From Streptomyces peucetius (GTDB lineage: Bacteria > Actinomycetota > Actinomycetes > Streptomycetales > Streptomycetaceae): DNA of 64,000 nucleotides. Position 1 is the stretch's first letter. Every line of letters begins with the position of its first letter. The notes under the pieces are model-generated. The model ran no database searches and was not told the DNA's origin. It saw only the letters and a list, made by a program, of their open reading frames with translations. Both the position numbers and the translations under genes were made by a program. The stretch spans positions 4,836,001-4,900,000 of the forward strand of contig NZ_CP107567.1 in NCBI RefSeq assembly GCF_025854275.1, given 5' to 3'. This document shows positions 47,828-59,000 of the stretch, one piece after another.

Positions 47828-49429
47828 ATGTGGCTCTCTCGCAGGATCCGTCTCACCGGTGCGACAACCGCCACGGCCGTTGTCTTCTCGCTGACGCTGG
47901 CCGGCTGCTCGGACGAAGGGGCCCCCGACCCGGGCAGCGCCCCGCCGGACCGGGTGGGGACCACGTCGGAGGCCGCCGCCCCGAGCCCGAGCCCCACCCG
48001 CACCTACCCGCTCTCCGAAGAGCCCGCGACCATCCCCTCGGTCCGCAGCCACCAGGCCGCCCGCGGCCCCGGCTGGAGCCGGACCGACAGCGGCGGCGTC
48101 GTCGTGGCCAAGGGCAGCGAGGCCCTGTCCGACGAGGGCAGGCTGCTCGCCCAGGAGCTGAAACTCACCTACCGCGGCGCGGTCGCCGCCCGCGCCGGCG
48201 ACGTGGAGCTGGCACTCGCCGGGGACGGCGCCGCCGAGTCGTACACGCTCACCACCAGCGGCGGGCGGGTACGGATAACCGGACCGGACGAGGCCGGTGT
48301 CTTCTACGGCACCCGGACCCTGAAGCAGGCGGTGCGCTCCGGCGGCTCGATGCCCGAGGGCGTCGTACGCGACCGGCCCGACCGCCCCCAGCGCGGACTG
48401 AACCTGGACATCGCGCGCAAGCACTTCACGGCCGGGTGGATCGAGGACCGGCTGCGGGAGATGGCCGACCTCAAGCTCAACCAGCTCGGCCTGCACTTCT
48501 CCGACGACCAGGCCTTCCGCATCGAGTCCGACTCGCACCCCGAGGTGGTCTCCGAGCAGCACCTCACCAAGGACGAGGTGCGCCGCATCCTCGCGCTCGC
48601 CGACCGTCTCCACATCACGGTCTTCGGCGAGATCGACTCCCCGGGACACCTGGGCGCCGTGCTGCGGGCGCATCCGCAGCTCCAGCTCCGCAACACCCAG
48701 GGCGTGCCCCGGCGCGGAGCCATCGACATCTCCCAGCCCGACGCGGCCCGCATCATCGACGACCTGCTGCGGGAGTACACGGCGCTCTTCCCCGGCGCCT
48801 GGTTCCACGTCGGCGCCGACGAGTACCAGGCGCTCACCGTGAGCAACCCGGCCGCCTCCTACCCGCAGCTGGCCCGCGCCGCCACCCAGAAGTACGGCGC
48901 CGGGGCCACCATCGAGGACCTGGCGGAGGGCTGGCTGAACGACCGCGCCGCGGTGGTCCGCGAGGCCGGGAAGACCCCCAAGGCATGGAACGACGGCTTC
49001 TTCAGCGGCGGGAAGGTCACCCCGGACAAGAGCATCGAGGTCGATTACTGGACCGGCAAGGAGATCGGGGCGCGGCAGCCGGTGGAGTACCTGGCGGAGG
49101 GCCGCCGGGTGGTGAACCTCAACGACGAGTTCCTCTACTACGTGCTCGGCGAGCCCAACCAGTTCACGTACCCCACCGGCCGCCGCATCTACGAGCAGTG
49201 GACGCCGATGGTGCTGCGCGGCACGCAGGCGGTGCCGGAGAAGTACTCCGCCCAGATCCTGGGCGGCCGCTTCGCCGTCTGGTGCGACCTGGCGAACTCC
49301 CAGACCCAGGACCAGGTCGCGGCCGGCATCCGCCGCCCGCTCCAGGCGACGGCGCAGAAGCTGTGGGACCCGCGGCAGCCGGAGCGGGACTGGCAGTCGT
49401 TCGACCAGCTGGCGCGGAAGCTCGGTTGA
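47828..49429 (+). CDS. GH20 beta-N-acetylhexosaminidase lipoprotein
   Basis: A 533-residue secreted enzyme from ATG 47828 with GGGAGG. The signal peptide (TATAVVFSLTLAGCSDEG) has a lipobox with Cys at about residue 27. After a Pro/Ser linker come a GH20b-like domain (about 75-180) and the catalytic barrel: RGLNLDIARKHFTAGWIEDR, LNQLGLHFSDDQAFRIESDS, FGEIDSPGHLGAVLRAHP and the Asp-Glu pair in WFHVGADEYQAL. It cleaves terminal GlcNAc from chitin or cell-wall fragments at the outer face of the membrane. A terminator follows. Confidence 0.93.
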   Translation: MWLSRRIRLTGATTATAVVFSLTLAGCSDEGAPDPGSAPPDRVGTTSEAAAPSPSPTRTYPLSEEPATIPSVRSHQAARGPGWSRTDSGGVVVAKGSEALSDEGRLLAQELKLTYRGAVAARAGDVELALAGDGAAESYTLTTSGGRVRITGPDEAGVFYGTRTLKQAVRSGGSMPEGVVRDRPDRPQRGLNLDIARKHFTAGWIEDRLREMADLKLNQLGLHFSDDQAFRIESDSHPEVVSEQHLTKDEVRRILALADRLHITVFGEIDSPGHLGAVLRAHPQLQLRNTQGVPRRGAIDISQPDAARIIDDLLREYTALFPGAWFHVGADEYQALTVSNPAASYPQLARAATQKYGAGATIEDLAEGWLNDRAAVVREAGKTPKAWNDGFFSGGKVTPDKSIEVDYWTGKEIGARQPVEYLAEGRRVVNLNDEFLYYVLGEPNQFTYPTGRRIYEQWTPMVLRGTQAVPEKYSAQILGGRFAVWCDLANSQTQDQVAAGIRRPLQATAQKLWDPRQPERDWQSFDQLARKLG

Positions 49430-49464
49430 CGGGCGGGAGCGCCAGGGCACGAGGGGCCGACGGT

Positions 49465-49506
49465 CGCGGTGTGAGCCCGCCCGGGGGTGTGCGGACTCAC
49501 ACCGCG
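49465..49506 (+). terminator. Terminator after the hexosaminidase gene
   Basis: An 11-bp stem (49465-49475 with 49496-49506) with a 20-nt loop, 36 nt past the stop. Confidence 0.65.
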
Positions 49507-49600
49507 GTCACGTCAGGACGGGCCAACTGCGCTGCGCGCGGGCCCAGTTCCTGTGAGGGGAAGGTAACAGAGGTGTGGCGCAATTGTGTGCGAACGCCCT

Positions 49601-49622
49601 GCCGGAACGGTAACGTTCCGGC
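49601..49622 (+). promoter_or_regulatory. Inverted repeat upstream of the 49706 gene
   Basis: Two 9-bp arms (GCCGGAACG and CGTTCCGGC) flank GTAA. It could be an operator or a leader hairpin about 85 nt before the next start. Confidence 0.4.
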
Positions 49623-49705
49623 CACACTGTGACGTATTCACGCCACCGGACGCAGTAGGGACAGGTACAAGGGCAAGTACTTCGTCCGCGACGGAAGGCG
49701 GCCGT

Positions 49706-50266
49706 ATGACCTCCAAGAGCCTGACGGGACTCATCGCACAGGCGGATGAGCGTGGCCTGGCCGCGAGCGGGCTCGCGTGCGTGGACCGCTGCCTGCCGCT
49801 GCTCGCGGTGGAGGACGACATGCTGCGCTCGCTGTGGGCGGCAATGGCCGGCGGCGAGGAGGCATGGGCCGGCGAACTGGCGGCCGTGAGGCAGGCCATG
49901 GAGGGCCTGTCGCCCGACGACGAGGACGCCGCCCTGGTCCGCGGCATGCTCGGCGCGGCCCCCTCCAACTGGTCCGCCGGGCCCCTGCGCGAGTGGGCCG
50001 ACGGCTGCTCGCTCGCCGCCCTGGAGGTGCACCGCCGCTTCGACGTGGGCGCCTGCGGACCCCAGACCCTCGAACGCTGCCGCGAGGGCGACCCCGAGGG
50101 CGCCGGGCCGTTGGTGGCGGGGGAGTTGCGCAGGCAGATGCAGATTCTGGAGATCCTCGCGGAACCGGCCGGCGGCACCGGGCTGCGCCACGCGCTCGAG
50201 GCGTCGACGGAGGGCCGCCGCATTCTGCGCGCCGCGGTCTCGCGCCGGGCGCGCGTCACGGGCTAG
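49706..50266 (+). CDS. Conserved protein of unknown function
   Basis: A 186-residue, mostly helical, acidic protein without signal peptide or membrane segment. Text such as DERGLAASGLACVDRCLPLL, MLRSLWAAMAGGEEAWAGEL and LEVHRRFDVGACGPQTLERC looks like a Streptomyces-specific family. Start ATG 49706 is chosen because preceding sequence lacks coding character. It stands alone between a terminator and the convergent amidase gene. No function can be inferred. Confidence 0.7.
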   Translation: MTSKSLTGLIAQADERGLAASGLACVDRCLPLLAVEDDMLRSLWAAMAGGEEAWAGELAAVRQAMEGLSPDDEDAALVRGMLGAAPSNWSAGPLREWADGCSLAALEVHRRFDVGACGPQTLERCREGDPEGAGPLVAGELRRQMQILEILAEPAGGTGLRHALEASTEGRRILRAAVSRRARVTG

Positions 50267-50412
50267 ACGGCGCGGAGCTCGTCCCCGCGTCGGGCGCGTG
50301 GCCGTCGGGCCGTGCCCGCGTCGCGCCCGTGTTTGTGCTGTGTGCCTCTGCGCCCGTGCGGAACGACCGCCTCCCGCCACACGGGCGGGAGACGGCCGTC
50401 AGGCCGGCAGGG

Positions 50413-52035
50413 TCAGCGCGTCGCGTACACCGAGGCGCCCGCCGTGCGGCGGATCTCCGGCAGCGCCGAGTAGAGCGTGGCTCCCGGGCAGAGCGTGGCG
50501 TAGCCGTCACGGTGACCGGAAATGGTGTTGAGCGTGGCCTGCTCGCCCGTCTTGTACACGCCCGTGTCACCGGCCGCGGTGAGCGTCACCTTCGCCTCCG
50601 GGTCGACGCCGTGCAGAGCGAGCTTCCAGGCGGAGATGTCGGCGATCGCCTGCTTGGCCGCGGCGGTGGGCGTGCCGCCGTTCTCGTAGTCACCGAGGAG
50701 CGAGACGCCGGACGAGTAGCCGTTGAAGCCGTACGTGTGGGCTCCGCGGACGGGCTTGTCGACGCCGCCCGCGCGGCCCTCGAAGACCGTTCCGCACTTG
50801 TCGACGAAGAAGTTGTAGCCGACGTCGTTCCAGCCGTTCGTCTTCACGTGGTACGTGAGGATCGCCCGGATGATGGCCGGCGACTCGGCACAGTCGTAGT
50901 TGTTCGTGCCGGCGGTGTGGTGGACGAACACCGCGTCGACCTTGTCCAGGTAGGAGGGCGGGTCCGCGACGAGTGACTCGTCCGCGCCCCACTCGGCCCG
51001 GCTGACGATCGCCGGTGCGGCGGGGCTCGTCGGCCCCGTCGACTCGGCCGGCTCCGGCTGGGTGCTCGGCTTCGCCGTGGACTCGTCGGTCGGGACGGAG
51101 GCGCTGGGCTCCGCCGTCGGCTCCTGGCTCGGGGCGGGAGCGCTCGGTCCGGCGGTCGGCTCCTGCGGCTCGGCCGTCGGATCCGTCGTCGGCTCGGCCG
51201 TCGGCTCCGCGGAGGGGGCCGGGGGCGTCGGCTCGGCGCTCGGGCTGCTGGGTTCCGCCGTCGGTTCCTGGCTGGGGGCGGGAGCGCTGGGCTCCTGCGT
51301 CGGCTCCGCGGAGGGCGCCGGGGCCGAGGGGGAGACCGGCTCGTCGGTGACCGGGGTCCCGGTCGGCTCCGACGGGGGAGAGGAAGGCTCGGGGGCCGTG
51401 CTCGGGTCGGTGTCACCGCCGGAGCCCGAAGGGCTCGGGGTGGCCGTCGCGGTCTTCTTGGGCTTGGCGGACGGCTTGCCCTCCCCGTTCCCCTTGCCCT
51501 GTCCCTTGTCGTTCTTCGTCTCGCCGGGGTCGATCATGTCGAGCCGCAGCGCCTCGGGCACTGCGGTCTCCTTGCCGTCGGCCACGACACGGGCCTCGAT
51601 GGCGTCCGAAGGACCGACCCACAGCGGCTCGGACGCGCCGCGGACCTTCGAGGCGTCACCCTCCTCCGTCTCCGGTGCCTGGATGTCGAAGTCCAGATCG
51701 CGCCATTCGGTCCAGGTGCCGCTCTCCGCGCCGCGGGTGCGTATCTGCGCCGTGCCCTCGAAGTCGTCGGCGCTGTCTTCCCAGGAGACGCCGACGAGCG
51801 AGAAGAGCTGCGTCTCCGTACGCGGCAGTTCGCGCTTCTTGGTGTCCTTGCCGTCCAGTGCCAGGGTGTGGGCCTTCGCAGGACGGGTGTTGTCGTCGGT
51901 GCCGGCGTTCTCGGAACCTGTGGTGACGGCCACGGCCGTCACTCCGGTGCCCGCCAGGACGACGGCTCCCGCTGCCAGCCAGATGGTGCGCGGTGCTTTT
52001 CTCGCCCGCCGCGCGCGGGTCGCTCTCGGACTCAT
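50413..52035 (-). CDS. Secreted N-acetylmuramoyl-L-alanine amidase (PGRP-type)
   Basis: A 540-residue exported protein. The N-terminus (RKAPRTIWLAAGAVVLAGTG) is a signal/anchor; residues about 50-170 form an Ig-like domain (LFSLVGVSWEDSADDFEGTA); residues 175-345 are a Pro/Ser/Glu/Thr linker with repeated EPSAPAPSQEPTAEPS-like units. The C-terminal amidase_2/PGRP domain has IVSRAEWGADESLVADPPSY, VDAVFVHHTAGTNNYDC, GYNFFVDKCGTVFEGRAGG and SGHRDGYATLCPG, retaining the Zn His and Cys ligands. It hydrolyses the MurNAc-L-Ala bond and remodels or scavenges cell wall. Sense and antisense frames of the linker are both open because of the repeats. Confidence 0.92.
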   Translation of the reverse strand: MSPRATRARRARKAPRTIWLAAGAVVLAGTGVTAVAVTTGSENAGTDDNTRPAKAHTLALDGKDTKKRELPRTETQLFSLVGVSWEDSADDFEGTAQIRTRGAESGTWTEWRDLDFDIQAPETEEGDASKVRGASEPLWVGPSDAIEARVVADGKETAVPEALRLDMIDPGETKNDKGQGKGNGEGKPSAKPKKTATATPSPSGSGGDTDPSTAPEPSSPPSEPTGTPVTDEPVSPSAPAPSAEPTQEPSAPAPSQEPTAEPSSPSAEPTPPAPSAEPTAEPTTDPTAEPQEPTAGPSAPAPSQEPTAEPSASVPTDESTAKPSTQPEPAESTGPTSPAAPAIVSRAEWGADESLVADPPSYLDKVDAVFVHHTAGTNNYDCAESPAIIRAILTYHVKTNGWNDVGYNFFVDKCGTVFEGRAGGVDKPVRGAHTYGFNGYSSGVSLLGDYENGGTPTAAAKQAIADISAWKLALHGVDPEAKVTLTAAGDTGVYKTGEQATLNTISGHRDGYATLCPGATLYSALPEIRRTAGASVYATR

Positions 52036-52084
52036 GCCATCCCTCGTGAACCTTGTACGCGAATGCCGTTGCTGTACGCGCTGA

Positions 52085-52681
52085 TCAGTTGTCGGTGGCA
52101 GGCAGCTCGCCCGCGCAGGTGGCGCGGCCGAACTCGCCCATGGCGGTGGCTCGCTGGACGTGCTGACCCCGGATCGCGAGGGTGCAGGCCGCCTGGCCGC
52201 CCTTCTCGCCGAGGACGATCGCCACGGTCGGCGCCTTGCCCAGCGGCACCTGGACGGTCTTCTTCCACGGGAGTTCGGCGCCCCGTACGACGGTCGCTGA
52301 GCCGTCCTCGCTGCGGGCGAGGTACGAGATCTCGACCGGGCCCTCGCCGGTGACCTCGTACGTCACCTCGGCGGTCGGCACCGTGGGGGCCGCCTTGGGT
52401 TCGTCCTCGGTGTTGAGCACGCCGTAGCCGACGAGACCGCCGCAGGCGAGCAGCAGGACGGCGGCGATCGCCACTCCCGCCCGACCGCCGCCGGTGCCCT
52501 TTTCCGGGTTCTTGTTCACCGTCCCGGTGTCGGGAGTCTGCTTTTCGTTTGTTTCCGAATCGCTGCTTCTCTCGCCGGTGGTCTCCGGGCCGGCCGCCGC
52601 CGTTTCCGCAGTCTCCGTGTCCGGCGTCTCGTCGGACTTCGGCTCCGGAGCTGCGCTTTCCGTGGATTCCTTGGATGACAT
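52085..52681 (-). CDS. MmpS-like membrane accessory protein
   Basis: A 198-residue protein with an acidic, Thr/Glu-rich cytoplasmic head (about 65 residues), one membrane helix (VAIAAVLLLACGGLVGYGVL) and a beta-rich extracytoplasmic domain: TAEVTYEVTGEGPVEISYLA, ELPWKKTVQVPLGKAPTVAI, ACTLAIRGQHVQRATAMGEF, TCAGEL. This is the pattern of MmpS transport accessory proteins; the two Cys may form a disulfide. No MmpL is adjacent. Confidence 0.78.
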   Translation of the reverse strand: MSSKESTESAAPEPKSDETPDTETAETAAAGPETTGERSSDSETNEKQTPDTGTVNKNPEKGTGGGRAGVAIAAVLLLACGGLVGYGVLNTEDEPKAAPTVPTAEVTYEVTGEGPVEISYLARSEDGSATVVRGAELPWKKTVQVPLGKAPTVAIVLGEKGGQAACTLAIRGQHVQRATAMGEFGRATCAGELPATDN

Positions 52682-53015
52682 GAACGGGGCCCGGCTTTCG
52701 GTGAGTCGGATCGATTCTGCTGACGTCGAACCGGGCGGTTATACACCACGCGGAGTGCGCCACGCGAGCGATGGGACAAAAGGTGCGGAGCAGCGGCGTT
52801 TCCGGGGTCCGTTCGCCCTGAATGTCCGTGGGGTTGACGGGACGTCACTCCAGTGATCGATAATCCGCTGCCGCGCCCGTGAGCTGGCCTTTCGCCTGCT
52901 CGCGGGTGGTAGTGGCAGTCATGCTCCAAGCCGGGCGGAATCCCCTGCTCCGGCTCGTTCGGCGTGCCCGTTTCGCCTGCGGCGGGGCCGGCCGCCGATG
53001 TCGAAAGGCAACGAC
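52682..53015. other. Intergenic region with likely RHS promoter
   Basis: No gene seen. It separates the divergent MmpS-like gene and the RHS toxin gene; a promoter candidate lies at 52834-52864. Confidence 0.5.
52834..52864 (+). promoter_or_regulatory. Possible RHS gene promoter
   Basis: TTGACG (52834-52839) and GATAAT (52859-52864), each one base from consensus, with a 19-bp spacer. Confidence 0.4.
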
Positions 53016-56000
53016 GTGAAGGTGCCATACAGGAGATATCTCTCCTGTCTGGTGGTCGCGGCGGTGGCGGGCACGCTACTTCCGCAGGTCGCTTATGCGG
53101 CCCCACCCTCGGAGCCCGAGAAGGACGACGGCGAGTCAATTGTCGATACCGTCGCCGAGTGGTTCGAAGATGACGGCAAGGAAAACAAAGAGCCGCCTTC
53201 CTACGGCAATCGTGGAATAGCCGACCGGCAGAAGCTCGCCAAGGGAAAGAACGATCCGAAGGCGGAGCGAGTCAAGGAACTGACCTCCCGCCGTACGCCC
53301 TCGGCGCGCTTCTGGCAGCTCTCCGACGGCCGGGTCGAGGCAGAGCTGTCGGCCGCGCCGACCTCCTACAAGGACAAGGCCTCCCAGTCCTGGAAGAGCA
53401 TCGACACCCGGGTCAGGGCGGTCAGGGCCAAGGGTTTCGACTTCGCCAACACGGCGAACACCGGCCGCAGCTGGTTCGGCTCCGACCCGGAGAAGCTGCT
53501 GCGCTTCGAGACGGCCGAGGGCGGCCAGTCGGTCACTCTCGGCATCGAGGGCGCGGCGAAGAACCTGAAGCCCGAGGCCCAGGGCAACACGGTCACCTAC
53601 CAGGGTGCGGTGAACGGCGCCGATCTGGAGTATCGGGTCGGTCCGGGCCGGGTGAAGGAGAACATCGTCCTGGCCGAGCGGCCCGACGGTCCGGTGACGT
53701 ACACCTTCACCCTGGACACCGAGGGCCTGACGCCGAAGGCCCGCAAGGACGGGTCGATCGCGTTCTTCGGCGAGCTGCCGAACACGCCGGTGCTGGTCAT
53801 TCCGGCCCCGTACATGACGGACGCGAAGAAGTCCGCGTCCTCGCCGTACGGGTTCGAGTACAGCGCCGCCGTCAGCCAGAAGCTCACCCGTGACGGGGAC
53901 GGCTGGAAGCTGACCGTCACGCCGGACGCGAAGTGGCTGGCGGCGAAGGAGCGCCAGTACCCGGTGGTGGTCGACCCGACGATCACCATCGCGCCCTCGC
54001 CGTCCGGTTCGCAGGACACCATGGTTCTGTCCGACTCCGCCTCGACGAACTTCAACTCGTCCTGGAAGTTGTCCGTGGGCAAGACCTCCAGCAGCGCCCA
54101 GGCCCGGTCGCTGCTGAAGTTCCCGCTGGACGAGATCCCGGCCGGGGTGAAGGTCGACGGCGCCCGGCTGGGCGTCTACTTCGACCAGACGCACACCACA
54201 GGCGGCAACGACGTCACGATCGAGGCGCACCGCGCGACCGGCGCCTGGGACGAGTCGACGGCCACCTGGTCCAACACCAGCGGCCTCGTCGGTGAGCTGT
54301 CGGGCACCAGCGTCCAGGCGGACGACGGTGACGCCGGGACGACCGCGGCGACGGGTGTCTGGCCGGCGTCCGGCTCGACTTTGACCCAGTACGCGATCGG
54401 CCAGGACTACCACTACAACAAGGACTCGGTCGCCGGCGACACGTACACCTGGCAGCCGAAGGTCACCGACACGGCCACCTACCGCGTCGACGTGCACTAC
54501 GTGCCGGCCACCGACCGGGCGACGAACGCCCCGTACACGGTGACCCACCGCGACGGCAGCCAGACCTTCACCGTCGACCAGTCGGCCGGCACGAACGGTG
54601 TGTGGACCTCGCTGAACGGCGGCAAGCAGCTGCCGTTCACCAAGGGCACCGTCGGCAAGGTCGTCCTCGGCGACGGACCGGCCTCCACCTCCACCGCGGT
54701 CGTCGCGGACGCGGTGCGCCTGGTGAACCCCGCCCAGATCGTCAAGAACAAGGGCGAGTACAACCAGTGGCACGAGTTCCCGGTCGCCGACACCGTGCAG
54801 AAGTGGGTCAACGGCACCGCGAATCACGGCTTCGTGCTGACGGCGAAGGACGAGTCGTCCACCGCACCGCTCGGCGGTCCCCGCTACGAGGCCGGTGACG
54901 GCTACTACGGCGGCGAAACCTCCAGCATCCCGCGTCTGACCGTGACCTGGGGCCGCGTCGGTACCGCGCTCGACTCGCCGACCGTCGTGCACTCCACCGG
55001 CCCCGAGCTGCACTGGCCGGCGTACAAGAACACCAGCGGCGACACGGGCGCGGACATCGTCGAGTACCAGCTGCACCGCTCCACGCAGCAGGACTTCACC
55101 CCGTCCGCGGCGACGCTGATCGCGCCGATCGACAAGGCGGCCACCGCCTACACCGACACCACCGCGGTCCCGACACCCGACTCGAGCTCGAGCGAGATCG
55201 GGAAGTCGTACTACTACCAGATCGCGGTCAAGACCGAGGACGGTGACCTGCTCGGGTCCCCGACCCGTGTCGTCGGCATTCCCAAGGCCGGCCGGACGAT
55301 GAAGATCATCCAGGGCAGCCAGGGCGGCGTCACCGACACCACCCTCTCCTCGCAGCAGCCCACCACCAACCAGGACACCATCCAGTCCTGGGGCGTCGGC
55401 CAGAATTGGCTGAGCGTCGGCAACAACTCCGGCACCTACGGCACGACCCGCGCCGTGCTGAAGTTCCCCACCAGCGACATCCCGGCCACCGCCACGGTGC
55501 TCAACAACCGGATGTACATGTGGGGCGCGGAGACCACCACGGGCAGCACCGGAGCGATCTACGAACTCCACGCCCTCACGAGGGACTTCGCCGAAACCAG
55601 CGCCACGTGGAACAACGCCACCTCCACCACCGCCTGGACCAGCCCCGGCGGTGACATGAACGCCGCCGTCTCCGACACGGTCGCCAACATGTCGGACGTC
55701 GGCCGCCACTGGTGGGACGCCACCAGCCTGATGCAGAGCTGGGTGGAGAACCCGGCCGGCAACAAGGGCGTCGCGGTCAGGCTGCAGGACGAGTCCTCCT
55801 CCGGCCCGCAGGAGCGCACCCTGTTCCTGTCCGCCGAAGCGGCCGACCCGCAGCTGCGCCCGTACATGCAGGTCATCTACGTCGACTCGACCACGCAGTC
55901 CACGTACTACGCGCCCACCACCCCGTCGCGGATGACCCCGAACACCACCTACACGGTGGACTTCACGGTCACCAACACCACGTCCTCGCAGTGGACGGAG

Positions 56001-59000
56001 GGTGAGCGGGAGCTGTCCTACACCTGGAAGCTGCCCGACGGCACGGACGTGACCACCGGCGGCAACCAGCTCGCCACCCCGATCCCGGCCCTGGCGCCGG
56101 GCAAGTCGGCCACCATCCAGGCCCAGGTCGCCACCCCGATCAACTCGGACTCCGGCAACAAGCGCAACGAGTACGTGCTCGGCTGGGACGTCCGCAAGAT
56201 CTCCGACGGCACCTGGCTGTCCGCCGGCACCGGCGGCATCCCGGCGCTGAAGCAGAACGTGGCGGTCGAGGACCCCACCTCCAACCAGCTCGGCCTGGAG
56301 AAGTTCTACTCCTACACGGGCAAGAACACCGGCGCCGGCTCCACGGTCATGAACAACCTGGCCGCCGGCAACACCGTGTGGCAGTACAACGCGTTCACCA
56401 ACCCCGGCCGGGGACTGAGCACGTTCGCCCGGTTCGCCTACAACAGCCTCGACACGAGCGACACGGTCGCCGGACACGGCTGGTCGTTCCAGGCCGCCGG
56501 ACCCATCCGGCTCGGCGCGCCGCTGGACTTCCACCCCAACCCGAACCCGACGGAGATCCGTCTCCCGGACGGTGACGGCACCACGCACGTCTTCCGCTGG
56601 GACAGCGTCAACAGCGTGTGGAAGGCCCCGGCGGGTGTCCACTACAAGGTCACGATGAAGTCGGGCCTGGACTGCAAGCCGACCAAGGACCCGGTCCCGG
56701 ACGCCTGGACGCTCACCCGCCCCGACGGCACGCGGTTCCTGTTCGGCTGCGACGGCTACATGACGTCGACTGTCGACAAGAACGGCAACACGCAGACGTT
56801 CACGTACGAGGAGCGCAAGTCCAACAACAAGCCGACCAAGTTCCTGACCTACATCACGGACCCGGCCGGCCGTCAGTCGCTCACCGTCGACTACTACAAG
56901 AAGGGTGACGCGTCCTACGAGTACATCGACGACACGGGCGCGAAGGTCACGGGCTCGAACCTGACCAACTCCAAGATCTACGACCACGTGAAGTCCATGA
57001 CGGACATCTCCGGTCGCAAGATCGCCTTCTACTACACCGACAAGGGCCTGCTCGGCCAGATCACCGACGGCGTCGGCTCCAGCCAGCCGAAGAACTTCAC
57101 GTTCACCTACGACGCCACGCAGGGGAACAAGAACGTCAAGCTGGTCAAGGCCACCGACCCGCGCGGCAACGCCACGAACCTGGCGTACTACGCGCCCCAG
57201 GCCGGGGACGACCCGAAGTACCACTGGTGGACCAAGACGATCACCGACCGTCTGCAGGGCACCACGGGATTCACCTACGCGGTCAACGCCACGAACACGA
57301 AGTTCACCGACACCAAGGTCACCGACGCCGAGTCGCACGCCACCGACTACGTGACGGACGACTTCGGCCGCCCGGTCCAGACGACCAACGCCAAGGCGCA
57401 GACGACGAAGATGTCGTGGGATGCCGACAACAACGTCACGTACCTGGAGGAGGCCAACGGCGCCAAGACCGCGTACTGCTACGACCAGAAGACGGGCTAC
57501 CCGCTCTGGCAGCGCGACGCAGAGAACAACAAGGCCGGCGTCCCGCCGTCGTCGGACTGCGCGCCCGGCACCTACCCGCCGAACTCGCAGCAGTACAGCT
57601 ACCAGACGCGTCTGGACGGCTTCTCCGCCGACCTGTTCACCAAGACCTCACCGGAGGGCCGCAAGTGGCAGTTCGGCTACGACACCTTCGGCAACCTGAA
57701 GACGGTCACCGACCCCAAGGGCGTCGCCACCACGACGACGGGTGACTACACCACGTCGTACGAGTACGACGCCTACGGCCAGATGACCAAAACGACCGAC
57801 GCCAACGGCAACCCGACGACGAACAGCGACTTCGGCCCCACCGGCTACCCGGCCACCATCACCGACGCGCTGAACAAGTCGACGACGTTCGTCTACGACG
57901 AGCGCGGCCAGGTCACCCAGGTCACCGACGCCCTCGGCAAGAAGACCACACAGACGTACGACACCTTCGGACGTCCGCTGGTCAAGACCGTGCCCAAGGA
58001 CCAGGCCACAGGTGACCTGATCACCACCCCGGCCCCGGTCTACGACGCCAACGACAACGTCACCTCGTCTACCGCGACCAACGGGGCGATGTACAACGCG
58101 GTCTACGACGCGGCGGACCAGGCCGTGTCCACGTCGGATCCCAAGGACACGTCGGCCGCGGCAGCGAGAACGACGACCTACACATACGACAAGGCCGGAA
58201 ACGTCCGCACTGTCACGGAACCGAAGGGCACGCTCACGACGGCGGACCCGTCGGACTTCGTGACGACCCTGACGTACGACGAGATCTATCAGCTCACGAC
58301 GGTCGAGGACGCCGTCGGAGACAAGATCTCATACGCGTACGACAATGTGGGCAACGAGACGCTGGTCGTTGATCCGAAGAAGAACGCAACCACCGACGCC
58401 ACCGACTACACCACGAAGACCACTTACGATCTGAATCACCGGGTCACGTCGGTCACCGATGCGGCAGGGCATACGACCAGGCAGTCCTATGACAAGGACT
58501 CGCTCGTCGTGTCGATGACAGACGCGGAGAACAACACCAGCACCGTCACCTATGACGAACGGGGTATGCGGACCGAGGTGAAGGTCCCGCATGACGGCAC
58601 ATCCCCGATCACCTACCGGACGACGAAGTACGAGTATGACCAAGCCGGTAACACCACCAAGGTGATCACGCCTCGCGGTGTCGAGACAGCGGTCGCGGAC
58701 GACTTCACGTCGCGGACCCAGTACGACGCCCTGAATCGTCCAGTGAAGCGGTACCAGCCGTACGATCCGAACGACGCCCGCTACAACGACCCGAACGTCT
58801 ACATCCAGACGTTCTACGATGCCGTAGGCCGAGTGGCGAAGACGTCGCTGCCGCCGTCGGACGGTCAGACGGTCCGCAACGACGCCACGTACAGCTACTT
58901 CGACAACGGCTGGACCAAGTCCTCCAGCGACCCGTGGGACATCACCACTACGTACGACTACAACGAACTGGGCCAGCAGACGGCCCGGACCCTCACATCG

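Noticed and set aside
53136..57338. A 1400-codon open frame antisense to the RHS gene
   Set aside because: It is rich in Arg, Val, Gly and Asp, matches no family and mirrors the codon bias of the plus-strand gene, whose protein has clear domains; GC-rich third positions keep antisense frames open.
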